Origin: Paralvinella palmiformis
Taxonomy: Eukaryota > Annelida > Polychaeta > Terebellida > Alvinellidae
NCBI GenBank assembly: GCA_025642065.1
Contig: JAODUP010000040.1
Location: 1,408,501 to 1,472,500, forward strand
Length of the DNA: 64,000 nt
Reading direction: 5' to 3'
A program made the translations under genes and the position numbers. The notes under the pieces are model-generated. The model did not search any database and was not told the DNA's origin. It worked only from the letters and a program-made list of their open reading frames with translations. Positions 1 through 10,984 of the stretch are shown in pieces; position 1 is the first letter of the stretch; every line of letters starts with the position of its first letter.

Positions 1-282
1 TACACAGCTCCCAGGCAGTTTTGTTTCTGTGGTGGCCCAAACCCACCTGATTATTCCAGAATTCTTACTGGTGAAATAAAAACCAATTATGATCATAGGG
101 TACAGTTTGTTGAAATGTATGGCAGTGTGAAGCCTTTAAAACATTTATGTCGACTAAAGATTAGAAAATGTATTGGTGCTCGCATTAATAACAACATTGG
201 ATTGTTAAATTTACCAGAATCTTTGCAGAAATACATCATGCTATCAGAACTGCCACAAATTATGGATACCTTCAGTGGATGA
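1..282 (+). CDS. SOCS-box protein, C-terminal exon (5' partial)
   Basis: Frame 1 is open from the first base to a TGA at 280-282 (93 codons). About residue 49 it reads PLKHLCRLKIRKCIG and ends with a leucine/proline segment LPESLQKYIML. That is the SOCS-box pattern: a BC box (leucine, then Cys, in the first helix) binding elongin B/C, followed by the Leu-Pro cullin-facing part. SOCS-box proteins are substrate receptors of cullin-RING ubiquitin ligases. The residues before the box (RQFCFCGGPNPPDYSRIL and on) do not show ankyrin, SPRY or WD repeats, so the family (ASB, SPSB or other) cannot be fixed. No start codon or splice acceptor for this exon can be assigned inside the window; it probably opens upstream. 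It lies in the same direction as scribble, about 22 kb upstream, with no sign of a functional link. Confidence 0.75.
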   Translation, partial: YTAPRQFCFCGGPNPPDYSRILTGEIKTNYDHRVQFVEMYGSVKPLKHLCRLKIRKCIGARINNNIGLLNLPESLQKYIMLSELPQIMDTFSG

Positions 283-745
283 AATTTTACATACTTGTGT
301 ACAACCCAAGTGTAGTCATCTTTGAAATCCTTAACATCTTATCCAAGTGTTTGACAGAAAATTTGCTTTGTGTAGAGATTTCAACAAACTTTGTATAAAT
401 TGATATCTTAGAAAATTGAAGTAATTTGAAATTGTTTAACCTATGCCTAACAATGACGTCTTTTGAGTTATCTACTGTAACAGGTTAATACACTCATTTC
501 CTAATACCCCCCCCCCCACATGGACTTTGGATCTTTCACATATTCGATAGTGTTGTAAAATTCTCGTGTTTGTCTGCTATCATTTGTATTTATCAATCTG
601 GGATATATAATATTGAAATTAGAAGTTAAATATTACAGGCTATTATTTATTTTTGAACACTAACTGATATATATTTGAGCTTGTGTATATTGCAGCCAAC
701 AGATATGGTTTAACCAGAATGAATTGTTTAAGCAGAAATAAAACA
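283..745 (+). other. 3' UTR of the SOCS-box gene with polyadenylation signal
   Basis: AT-rich, non-coding sequence follows the stop codon. A canonical AATAAA at 737-742 is the best polyadenylation signal, so the mRNA likely ends near 755-765. An 11-base poly(C) run lies at 507-517. The exact end is inference. Confidence 0.5.
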
Positions 746-1023
746 TATCATCCTGTAGATCCTTGTTTTTATGGATTTCAAACATGCAGCCATATTGAAT
801 GTGAAGGATGACATGAGATATAGTAGTGATAGTTTATATATTTATGTTATCTGGATCAGAGATAAATGTGTTAAATAGTAATCCAGGAATTTATTTGCCT
901 ATTGTTGCATTATATTGCTAGTAGTAGTAGATTTTATTGACATAGCATAGTTTTAACATATACACATAATATGCAGGTGAGAAAGGTTCATAAATGAGAA
1001 ACATTATTACAATATTATATATA

Positions 1024-1203
1024 CAATACAAAAAATAATACATATTATGTTAATGTCCTGTATAAGTTACAATCAAATAGCACTATTCATACAATAATGG
1101 GGTATTACATGTTATGGTAATACCCTGTATATTAAAGTTATAATCAAATAGCAGTGGATCATGCAATACAAAAAGGAGAGTATTACATATTATGGTAATA
1201 ATC
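1024..1203 (+). repeat. About 70-bp tandem repeat, third copy split by the hAT element
   Basis: Three diverged copies of an AT-rich unit (about 1024-1090, 1091-1162, 1163-1203) each carry a TTACATATTATGG-like stretch, then a CCTGTAT-like stretch and ATCAAATAGCA. The third copy stops at 1203 and its missing second half is found at 2310-2345, on the far side of the hAT insertion. Confidence 0.6.
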
Positions 1204-2309
1204 CAGGGTTGGGTTTTATCAGTGTATAAACCAGTTTAATCCTCTCCGGTGGTTTAAATAGAGGCTTTAACCTGTTTAAACAGGTGATAAAACATGAAAA
1301 AACTATATTAACGATATACCATTATAATGACTGATTTGTTGTGCAGCACTTTCAAGACAATACAACACTCAAATACCCAATCAACTACATGTATGGGGAG
1401 GGTGGTCATGTGTCTAATCAAGCTTGAAAATTCCTATCAACATCATTTAGTCTGTAGTATGATCTATGTAACACAGTGAAGTGATACTACTCTTCCATAT
1501 AGTAATAATGTTTGAATGGTGTGTTATTACAACTAAAATGATCTAATTGTCATTACACCATAGTTTCTTCATTGCCCAATTATAATGTGGTAGATAGACT
1601 TCATATTGACTAGATTAATGTGACACTAATCGGGGGGGGGGGGAATTAACATGGTCGAAGACCACAATGATTTCACAGCTCATACTAATAAACACACCAT
1701 GGTTTCTATTCAGCAAGACTATATAAAATCAGAATTCTACAAGTATATATCTCAAGTTGCTGTTGATTATGATCTCTTTGAATACTATGCTATAGCCAAA
1801 GTTGACATTGGATATTGTATACAACCATTTGTGGCATTATACATCTCAAATAGTGAGACATGGCTACATAAAAGGTGGTCTACCTTCTAATCCTGTGAGA
1901 CAATTTTTCTTGAAATTAGACGGATCTAAAACCAAATGTGCGATTTGCAATCAAGAAGTCAGCAACAGGATTTGGCGTCTGAAGGCAAACAGGAAACATT
2001 GTTCAAAGCAAGTCACTGACTCTTTGTGTCAATACTGGAGTGAAACATGCTTTCAATGACACTGACCATGACCATGCAATTGATTTGGACTGGGGATTAT
2101 GCTGTGAAATTCTGAACTATAAAAAAGTTCATGTGTATATAACATACTATACATGCAATATCATCAACATCATCATTCAATAAATGATTCACAATACTTT
2201 TTGTTTTATTTCTGCATTGCATTTACATTAAAAACACTTCCCCTGTGTAAACCCTGTTTAAAACTAAAATAGGGGTTTAATGCTATCCAGTTTAAACTTG
2301 TCAACCCAG
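1204..2309 (+). mobile_element. hAT-superfamily DNA transposon, degenerate, with BED zinc finger
   Basis: The element starts CAGGGTTGGG and its far end, read in reverse complement, starts CTGGGTTGAC, giving hAT-type inverted ends. It is flanked by TAATAATC (1196-1203) and TAATAACC (2310-2317), an 8-bp target duplication with one mismatch, as hAT transposases make. Subterminal GTTTAAAC-like words repeat near both ends. The only coding trace is a BED finger inside. At 1.1 kb it lacks the catalytic hAT transposase, so it is non-autonomous. It interrupts a local tandem repeat, which confirms the boundaries independently. Confidence 0.8.
1802..2059 (+). pseudogene. BED-type zinc finger fragment of a hAT transposase
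   Basis: An 85-codon open frame contains SNPVRQFFLKLDGSKTKCAIC followed by NQEVS, which fits the BED finger (aromatic residue, then C-x2-C, then a His/Cys pair further on; here KHC is the only candidate for it). BED fingers sit at the N-terminus of hAT transposases and bind the transposon ends. The frame stops soon after and no RNase H-like catalytic core follows. A 79-codon frame at 1651-1890 overlaps it in another frame and has no recognisable domain. The fragment is a relic. Confidence 0.6.
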
Positions 2310-2369
2310 TAATAACCTGTGTAAGTTAATAATCAAATAGCAGCATTTAGCAACCTGTGATTGGTTCAC

Positions 2370-4790
2370 TTGAATATGGGTAAAGAGATCTTGTAATGTT
2401 TGTACATTAATGTTCATTTGATTTCAAAGCGGGCCTGAGATGTTGCACCTCAGAAGAACATGTTCTGTTTGTATGTCTGTTCAGCAGTGATATATTCTTT
2501 TTTCTTGTGGTATGCAGGACCAGTGTCCTGCCTCAATTCTGAGGTGATGTGAGGATAGGCACATCTTGGTGAGGGCAATAAGGTACTGTTCCGGTATATT
2601 CAATGGGTTTCACGAATCCGTGCCTGGGTGAATTTTAAGATTGGGGTTCATGTAGAGGTAAATTAGTCGTCTAGAGCTGTCTGGTTGTTGTATTGCCCTT
2701 CACTTTCATTAAGAATTGGGCACTTTGAGGTGGTGAATTTGAGGTGGTGTACGCGATGGACCATGTTTATTATCTTTGCTATATAGTCATCTACATGTTG
2801 TGGCAGTCTATTATCAAACTTTTAACATTCAGCAGAATAGTTTCTGTATGTAACTGGTCACACCACATGTTGTATTGCGCACACCTAACATTTCAACTCA
2901 TTTGTTATCCAGGTCTCACATGAATACAGTACAGCTGCATTTAACACACTGTTCCACACTCTGTATTTTACTTTATATGGGCATTCACCGTTCTTTTACT
3001 TTTATCAAGTAGTTTTGAAGAGGCTTACTTCTACTCAAGTACAAAATAAAAGTAGTTAAGTCAACCATCTGCATCACCGAGCATGAAGGGAGTGGTATCA
3101 TCTGTGTTCACCTTTAGGTACTGACATTTTTATGGATGTAGCAGCATTCCAATATCATCAACTGATGTTTTCAACGTAGCTAATTTGGCCTCCATACTTT
3201 CTCTACAGTATGCTAGGAATACAGTGTCATCCATGAGGAGAAATATGTGGATATCTTCGAGTCAGCCACCACGTACACATGTTTTACGGCATCAACTGTT
3301 GGGTTAATATAGCTTGTGAAACTATTACAACTGGTGCTGCCACCCTGTTTGACCCCAGCTCCTGTTTTGAATAATTTGTCATCATTGATTCCGGATTATA
3401 TGATTGCATATTGGAGAGCTTTGAGGAAGGTATTCCCACACCCTCTAGAGTCAAGCTATTCTATTAATTACAATCGATTCACACAAACATAGGCCTTCTG
3501 ATAGTCTATGAATACTATATATAGGGTATCTCCACTTTTCTGAGCTATATCAATTAATAATCTGATACAGAGAATCAGTTCTTCACGACTACGTCTGGTT
3601 TGCGCTCCAGCTTGTTCTGGGAGGGGTTTATACCACAATGAGAACCGATTGCTCAACACCATATCATACAATTTTGGGATAGCAGATATAATGCTAATCC
3701 CTCTATAGTTATCTGGATCATCTCAGCGTCCTTTCTTAAATGTGAATAATTTCAAGACATCTGGTGGGATGCCATCAGAGTCAGCTGCCTTGTTTGGTCT
3801 GAGTTTCTTGGTACATCTGAGAACTTCTGATACGTCAATTGCATCATCAAGGATAGGAATGTATTGTTGGTGGAGTGGTATATATTCACGAGGATCTGTC
3901 ATATCTGGAGGATTCAGAAGAGCTTCAAAATGGCTGCAGAATTCAGTATTGCTCGGTTTTTCCTTATGTATGTTTGGAGAGTCGATACTATCCTTCCAAT
4001 TAATAGATTGTTGTGGCTTGTCTTGTTGCTTTATATATAGTGTCCACAAGGTACCCTAGTCACACACCATATTAAGTTCACTGTCCATGGTAATGTGCCA
4101 TAGATTATCTGTTGGGGATAGATTATCTATAAGTATTGTTCGGTTTATACTTTTAAAAGAGATTGGTCGTTTGATGAGTCTATTTTCATTTGGTTTGTTT
4201 ACTATGTAGGAGTCAAGTTATTTGGCACTGTCCAGTAGGTGAGATGGAGATCATTCAAAATCACTCATTTCCAATGAAAATGCAGCATGATCAGATGGCA
4301 GCACTTCACAGCACAATATGTTGAAACTTTGCACATATTTCGCGGCAGCCTGGGTGCAAATAGCCCAATCAAGTTGATAAATCCAGCATTGTTTCTTTTT
4401 GCATGTAAGGCCTCCATCGCAGCTAGTTTGATTTAGTTGCAAGTGGTTCACCGGTATTAATTCATTAGATTCACATAATGATAATAGTTCTCTGCCATTA
4501 GCGTTAATAGTTCTATCTGGGTTTCGGGTATAATCTATATTCTTAGTTGGGTTCTTAAACATATTCAAACTGCTCAGTCTGGTATTAAAATCTCCTAATA
4601 TGAACATATTTTCAGTTAGAATGTTCACGGATAGTTGCAAAGCACAGCATATACTACAGGATATATTTTCAGGTAATTGAGCAGTATTCTGGATCATTAC
4701 AACAGTCCGAAGCTGGTGAATCTTTGCTGAACTTTCACTAAAATACAGACTGACCCAGACATAAATCACTATGTCAGTGGATAGCAGCAA
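2370..4790 (-). mobile_element. Non-LTR retrotransposon (LINE) relic, endonuclease + reverse transcriptase
   Basis: Reading the minus strand from 4790 downward gives the parts of an APE-type LINE in order. Endonuclease: NMFILGDFNTRL and, at its end, PSDHAAFSLE (4790-4251). Linker into the RT: KKLRPNKAADSDGIPPDVLK (4049-3723). RT: EQAGAQTRRSREE and VFIDYQKAYVCVNR (3671-3468), then GVKQGGSTSC, then a catalytic box reading LLMDDTVFLA near 3240-3200. After the RT: VLNAAVLYSCETW, and a C-terminal HHLRIEAGHW...EHVLLRC segment near 2580-2400. Frameshifts and stops make it dead. The usual tyrosine of the YADD-type box is not seen. The clade cannot be fixed by eye. Confidence 0.8.
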
Positions 4791-4799
4791 TTATAGCAA

Positions 4800-5286
4800 G
4801 TAAATAATAGCAGAACTACTATTATATATATATATATCACTGGATCATACATTGAGACTTTGAAAAAGCTTGCATTGCTGTTCTAAAATTTAAGGATGTA
4901 TGTCAAAAGCCCTCACATTCAATATAATATGAAATTGCTTGTTATCTATGGAAAAAGTTTCACATGATGGAAAATATGAAATGTTTTATATTTATTTACC
5001 GTGTTATATTTTCTTTTGAAAAAAGCCTTTCAATAATAATCTTTACACTGCCTACCATAAAAAGAAGATCATAAAGCAGTTCCTAACCGGAAGTGGCCAT
5101 TGCATTAGGTGGAAGTAATTAAGAATATTCTAAATATTACCGATATATTTCTATTGTTATGAATAAATGAAAAATTGACAGTAATGAGTTGTTGTATAAG
5201 TGTGCCATATATGTCTGTGTACTTTTTATATGCCACTATTAATAATATTACTCAAATATTTTTACAAAAATAACATATTATCCAAG
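4800..5286. other. Intergenic, no gene seen
   Basis: AT-rich sequence between the minus-strand LINE and the first Tigger copy. Apart from a short (TA)n stretch near 4824-4837 nothing is recognised. Confidence 0.5.
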
Positions 5287-5288
5287 TA

Positions 5289-6517
5289 CCGTATATACTC
5301 GTGTACAGGCCGCACTTTTGATACCACGAAATCGTCGCCAAAAGCGAGTGCGTCTTATACATGGTTCAGACTAAAAAGGAAGGTATTAATTTGGCATAAT
5401 TTAGGGGGAAATACAATAATATTATTTTCAACACTCTAACAAGTCCCAGTCACTGTATGTTTAAAAACTTAGGACAATTTCATGTTCAAGTTGTTGCACG
5501 TTCCAAGTCTAAAAATGTAATCATCACTAAAATTCATATTTTCGCACACCCTAGTGACTAGCGTGGCAAATTTATGGGTAACGTAGTCAGAGTCAGAATA
5601 TCGCTGGTACCAAGACCGCCTGGAAACGGTTAGCACATGGTGATTTATTATCTAGAGGTATCAAACGATCCGGATCGCAATTAATCTGTTTGATGCACAG
5701 GGATCCAGAAAAGTACGACAGCCTGATCCTACAAAAGGTGTAGGTCCAAATCGGCTGTGATACAAAAACGGCTGCACTATGACCAATACGGCCGCCTCCA
5801 TAAACTATTAGAGGCAGATATTATTTTTGGTCTATCTAAGACGTCTCATTACTATCCAAATATGTGAGCGTGTGTAATTGAACGGAATGGTAAATGAGGC
5901 CACGCAAAGAATGACGATACAAACCACATCAAAGGAAACGATTACAGCAAACAATGTGTTAATTACTTCCAAAGCTGGTACATGGGAACTACGAATAAAC
6001 TACTTCAAACAGCATTACGGAAACGAACGCACAGCAGCAGACAACCTGAAGCGGCCGTTATTACGTACCTATCGTCACACAGTGAGTGAAAACGGCCTGG
6101 GATGAAATCAACCCTGGCATCATTACCAAATCGTTCAAGAAGTACTCTATCAGCAATGATTTAGATGCCACGGAAGAGTATATATTGTGGGATGAACAGC
6201 ATAACAAATCTGACACTGACTCCAATGAAGAAGGCGACGACGTGTATCATCATGACATGATGACACATGAACAGATACAGCATATGTTCAATGAATAATA
6301 ATAATATAATATACAAAATTTATATAGCGCCCTATATAACCTGTAAGAATGTTACTCTAAGGCTAATGAAGATAGTGATGATGATGAATGTTTGGGTTTT
6401 GAATAAATTTGCAGATTTTAGAGCGTCTTATACGCGAGTTCGACTCTGGGGGGGTTTATTGGTCCTAAAACCCGGTGTGTCTTATACACAGAGCGGCCTA
6501 TATACGAGTATATACGA
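5289..6517 (+). mobile_element. pogo/Tigger-like DNA transposon, internally deleted, copy 1
   Basis: The left end reads CCGTATATACTCGTGTACAG; the right end in reverse complement reads CGTATATACTCGTATATAGG, a clear terminal inverted repeat. A TA precedes the left end (5287-5288), as Tc1/mariner-pogo elements duplicate TA; the right-hand TA has decayed to AA. Inside, two separate transposase parts are joined (see the coding relic). A second, 5'-shortened copy with the same internal structure is at 17726-18835. Confidence 0.8.
5950..6298 (+). pseudogene. Tigger transposase relic: N-terminal HTH start joined to C-terminal tail
   Basis: The first part contains ELRINYFKQHYGNERTAADN, which resembles the N-terminal psq-type helix-turn-helix of Tigger proteins (family pattern: K-V-x-Y-A ... 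GNRAAARHF). Directly after it, in another frame, comes AWDEINPGIITKSFKKYSIS and NDLDATEE, the C-terminal end of the Tigger DDE domain, followed by an acidic tail. The CENP-B-like DNA-binding half and the DDE catalytic region between them are missing, so no transposase activity is possible. Confidence 0.65.
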
Positions 6518-6519
6518 AA

Positions 6520-7725
6520 GCTTTTGACCTACAAAAATTTGAGGGTTTTTAACAAGGGGCGTTTTGACCGGAACCCAAAATATTTTATGATGATAAAAAT
6601 ATGATTTAACTGCCTTCATCACACTATGTCAAATCTATATGCAAAGCTGCTTGCTACAAGAGTTTGCTACCATTTATTTTTGTCAGATCTAGCTTCAAAA
6701 CTTTGCTTATCCAATTTAATACTATTACAGGTATCATAATCCCCTAAGTTCAAGACATATACAGTAATTATGTTTAGCAGCTATTACTTTCAAGAACAAG
6801 TTATTGGCAGAAATTAAGTGTACTATCTTTTATTATTAAAACGTTCAACTAGCTTCTGAAGTATGATAAAACATTTAGGAATAAAATTGTTAAATAATTG
6901 AGGAACTTTGTCATCAGATGCTGTTGTGCATTCTACAGCTAAGACCCATCTGTGCAATAGTATGATGTCAGATGATTAATAACCAGAGAAGAGATAATAA
7001 TTTGTTTAGGGTCACAAAAAAGAAATTAGCAAAAGATGGTACTCACACTGCTGCAAGTTGGTACTTTTTTTAAAGTAGGGTAGGGTTTTCATGTCGTGCT
7101 TTTACTAACCGTACATTATATATATTAAATTAATTGTTTGATCTTCATTGCAAACTAATTGTTATGTTTAATGTCTAGTTTTAACTTGTGCATATCAAGT
7201 TATCTCATGTTTCAGTGATATATGCTTGCGCCATAATATATGGATTTCTGGAACTTTGAGGCTGATAATGTTTCAAAATTGTATAAATAACAAATGCTAT
7301 CACTGAGAAATAACACATATAGGGAGCCTGTAAATTTAGTGTGCAGCAATAATTTAGAAATGAGTATATTGTTTCATGCTGTGCGTTACAACCCAATGGG
7401 TGAAGCGAAATTAATATTTTTCACTTTTAAAAGTATATTTATGTAGTTTGGGTACTTTTCCACACACATTTCAGAATTATGTGTAACCCATGTGGGTATG
7501 TGAAAATACCTATAATTATCGACAGATATCTTGAGTATGTTTAAAACATATTTGCAGCACTGTTAACAAATGATGTTTTGTTGACAAATGGAACCATTTG
7601 GTAATATACTTCACGAGATAGATTAAGGCAAAGAAATAGTTAATTTTAGCTATGGAACTTTTAGCTGGACTAATTATTTTATGTTGATTTTATGATTGTT
7701 TAATGGAATACAATGAAAACAGATA
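6520..7725. other. Intergenic, no gene seen
   Basis: AT-rich sequence with only short random open frames. No domain, repeat structure or RNA gene is recognised. Confidence 0.5.
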
Positions 7726-7726
7726 A

Positions 7727-7805
7727 GCTGGGTGGGATTGTTGGCAGATAGCCATAATCTGGAGAACCTGCAGGTTTGAATCCTCATTGCCAATATTAGG
7801 AATTT
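7727..7805 (+). repeat. Probable tRNA-derived SINE fragment
   Basis: The stretch holds an A-box-like part and a B-box-like GGTTTGAATCC at the spacing of a tRNA promoter. The body is short and diverged, so this is a weak call. Confidence 0.35.
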
Positions 7806-7949
7806 GGCTAAGTTATATAATAATTATTTCAGTTTCAACAAATCTTGTGTAATCAATAGTGACTTGAATAAAATAACGCTGTCTTTCTAACTACCCAAAT
7901 GCAGCTGCAGTGTATCCTGTGGGTAAGGGGGGGGGGTTAATTTAGTAAC

Positions 7950-9115
7950 AATGTTAATATGCCTTATAATGTACTACTTGTTCTTCTGGAACTTTCTGCT
8001 GCATTTGATACAGTTGACCATAATGTACTTTTCTCTAGGTTAAAAGACATGTTTGGTCTGTCAGGTAAAATACTTGAATGGTTTCGATCGTATCTGGAAC
8101 AACGCTCCCAGAGAGTGTCTGTTCATGGTATTTTATCTGACTTTCAGCTTTTGTTATCTGGTGTACCATAGGGTTCAGTTCTTGGTCTTCTGGTTTTCAC
8201 AATGTATACCCATTCATATCATTGCGCAGCGATATGGGGTTAAATATCATTTGTATGCTGATGACACACAGCTGTATATATCACTGAATACTGACATTGA
8301 GTTAAATGTACTACTTGTTCTTCTGGAACTGTCTGCTTGCATTTGATACAGTTGACCATAATGTACTTTTCTCTAGGTTAAAAGACATGTTTAGAACATT
8401 GTATTACTGATATTCAGCTATGGATGACTCAAAATCTTCTAAAACTAAATGATAATAAAACAAATATTATATATTTGGCATCACCCTATTGTGCTAAATC
8501 CTTAGAGACCAGCATTACAGATGGGTGTATCTTCGATTACCCTTAATGGGTCAGTACAAAATCTAGTGGTTATTTTTGACCAATGTATTAACATGTATGA
8601 ACATGTCACATCAGTATGCCGAGCTGCCAACTACCATCTTAAGAACACCTACTGTTTAAAATCATTCTTCACACAAAAAGCACTTGTAACTGTAGTCCAT
8701 GCCTTTGTTACACCTCGTATAGACTTGTAAATCCCTGTTATATGGCATATCTGATTATAACATTAATCGCTTTCAGCGAATTCAGAATAGTGCTGCTCGC
8801 ATTTCTTCTTCAAAAACTACATTGGCTACCTGTTAGTCAGTGTATCCATTTCAAAATTTTATTAAATTATAAATCTATTAATGATATGGCGCCAGAATAC
8901 CTGTGTGAACTGGTGTCCTTTAGAAAGTCATTCCAAAAACTCAGGTCATCTAGTCAGATAATATTGCAGGTGCCAGTATCTCAGCTTAAGTCATATGGTG
9001 ATTGTGCGTTTAGTGTTGCAGCCCCCCAGTTTGTGGAATAGATTGCCGGCAGATATTAGAAATGCGTCGTCTGTTGAAAATTTTAAATCTCTTCTAAAAC
9101 ACACCTAGTAAGGGC
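7950..9115 (+). mobile_element. CR1/Jockey-like LINE relic, copy 1 (reverse transcriptase to 3' end)
   Basis: The RT is readable in broken frames: LSAAFDTVDHNVLFSRLK, WFRSYLEQRSQRVSV, GVP then a stop where Gln is expected, GSVLG, then YHLYADDTQLYISL with the catalytic YADD near 8255. After the RT come IQLWMTQNLLKLNDNKT, ASSITLNGSVQNL-like and LQKLHWLPVSQ (near 8810), then INDMAPEYLCELVSF and the 3' end. The endonuclease is absent, so it is 5'-truncated or deleted. An 87-bp piece of the RT is duplicated inside (7968-8054 and 8305-8392). A CA/TA/GA microsatellite follows at 9210-9296. It shares its 3' part with the copy at 19660-20700. Confidence 0.8.
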
Positions 9116-9208
9116 GTTTTATTAAATATACATTATTATTATTTTCCAGGTGATAGTATAATTGACAACACACAATTCCCCTTTCCACCTTAATTAATTT
9201 ATTCAAGT

Positions 9209-9296
<88 letters not shown>

Positions 9297-9297
9297 A
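9209..9297. repeat. Compound microsatellite (CA)n(TA)n(GA)n
   Basis: Consecutive runs of CA, TA and GA dinucleotides directly downstream of the LINE 3' end, a common place for microsatellites to grow out of a LINE tail. Confidence 0.9.
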
Positions 9298-9299
9298 TA

Positions 9300-10215
9300 A
9301 ACAGATCTACTCTTTTCTCTGCTATAATAGATTGTATTTTTCTTGTTTTGCTGTAATGGTACTGGTAAGCACGTATTTATGTACATGCACCCGATGTTCT
9401 CTGTATTATTATAATACGAATAAAATATTATTATTATATCTTTTATTATTCACTATTCCCGCCTACTTTTAAATTTGTCATGCTAAGGGGAATTGATACC
9501 TCAGGCAGTCGCTATAGGCCACGGCCTAACCCTTTAAACTGCTTTATACTTTCAATCAAGCATTTATAGATAAATAATTTTTCTGTGACTAATTGGACTA
9601 ATGTTGGCCCTGTCACCGTTACCAGTATTTCTGTTCTTATTGATCAAAGTGTAGGTTTGTTGTTTAATTCTCGTACAAACAGTGTGCCAACAACAGATGC
9701 GCTGCATAAGGCCCTAATACACAATACCTATTGGATTATCACCCCTTCCCTGCCATGATTCTCTTAATTAACCTATGATATACCGGACTTTATGATTAAT
9801 GTTTTTCAATCGTAAGTGCAATCTATTTGATTAAGGCGCTAGCCAATTCTTAACAATAAAATATATAATAATGTTTACTTCTATTGCTCCTCCAATAATA
9901 CAGTATTTCCCAACAGTATGATTATATGTTTAAATGTGTTTGTAAACACATAACTCAATACTATAACAATGTACACCTGTCAAATCAAACATATCATAAT
10001 AACAATAATAATAGGCGAAACTGGCAGTTTTTAAGGTGGCTGGCAACCTTAAATGAGGGAGACGCATATGGTCTGTAATTTATAGCTTTCCCACGGAGAC
10101 TAATTCTAAATAGATTTAGAATATATGACATGTTCGGTGGAGGTAAATAGTCTCGCACTCTACTCATGAGGCCAATGAGTCTCTGAACTATCTATGTTTA
10201 GTATGTCTTTCTACT
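9300..10215. other. Intergenic, no gene recognised
   Basis: Between 9590 and 9760 one forward frame is open for some 60 codons and looks less AT-rich than its surroundings, but I could not assign it to a family. The rest is AT-rich sequence without recognisable content. Confidence 0.4.
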
Positions 10216-10218
10216 CTG

Positions 10219-10385
10219 GTGTTTCAATAGCCTAACTGATGCGTGGCTGGACACATATCTATTGAACCCAGGTTCAAACACCAGCTGGGTTATGTCTGAA
10301 TAGTGTTTTATCTCTCACATTACCTCTGGAAATGGCCCACTTAGCCTACGATGTTCTGTGCACGTAGAAGTGGCTGCACGCACAC
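10219..10385 (+). repeat. SINE family A, copy 1 (tRNA-derived)
   Basis: A diverged tRNA-like head with a B-box-like GGTTCAAACAC is followed by the family body: CTCACATTACCTCTGGAAATG, then GGCCCACTTAGCCTACG and GTGCACGTAGAAGTGGC. The same body follows tRNA-like heads at 19001 and 59275. Confidence 0.6.
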
Positions 10386-10851
10386 ACACACGCGCGTGCA
10401 CACACAACTCTCGGATTCTCTATGTGGTGATCTGCCTATCAATTTTTGGTTCAGTTGGATTATTGTTCAGTCTCGTGTTCTGGAATCATCACCATTACTA
10501 TTTGTGATTTCATAAATATCTGATCTCTTGATCAATTATATCCTCTCCGGCATCATTATCATAATTATAATTGTCATATAAATAAATCAGTTATTAAAAA
10601 TTAAGGAGCATAAAAACTAAATGAGATAGTGAGATATAAAAATAATTAAATTTACCATGAGGAAACTTTGCACTGTTGTCATAACTGCTTAGGTGTATGA
10701 TAATGTAGCTTTTGTCACACTGTAGTAAACTGTTAATTGACATGTATACTTGTATATTTTCCAATATAACAACACAGCGATGAAATACCACGGGAACAAT
10801 TATAATAATGAATTCATCGATCAGTGCCTGAGCTTTAAAACCAGAATCCAT

Positions 10852-10926
10852 GACATTTAGCCAACGGACACTTAGCCAATGGACATTTAGCCAATGGACA
10901 CTTATCCAACGGACATTTAACCATTA
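10852..10926. repeat. 15-bp minisatellite, five units
   Basis: Five consecutive units of GACATTTAGCCAACG with one or two changes each, starting at 10852, 10867, 10882, 10897 and 10912. It sits just outside the 3' end of the first MULE relic and may belong to its terminal region. Confidence 0.85.
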
Positions 10927-10984
10927 TTTGCAAGGGGGATATTTCGCCAACATTCAACAATTTAGATTATGTTTATGTGAGCTT

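Noticed and set aside
3742..4059. 105-codon forward frame
   Set aside because: It is the shadow of the minus-strand LINE linker/RT frame, which carries the recognisable motifs.
9105..9386. 93-codon minus-strand frame
   Set aside because: Its Cys-Val, Ile-Tyr and Ser-Leu runs come from the CA/TA/GA microsatellite.
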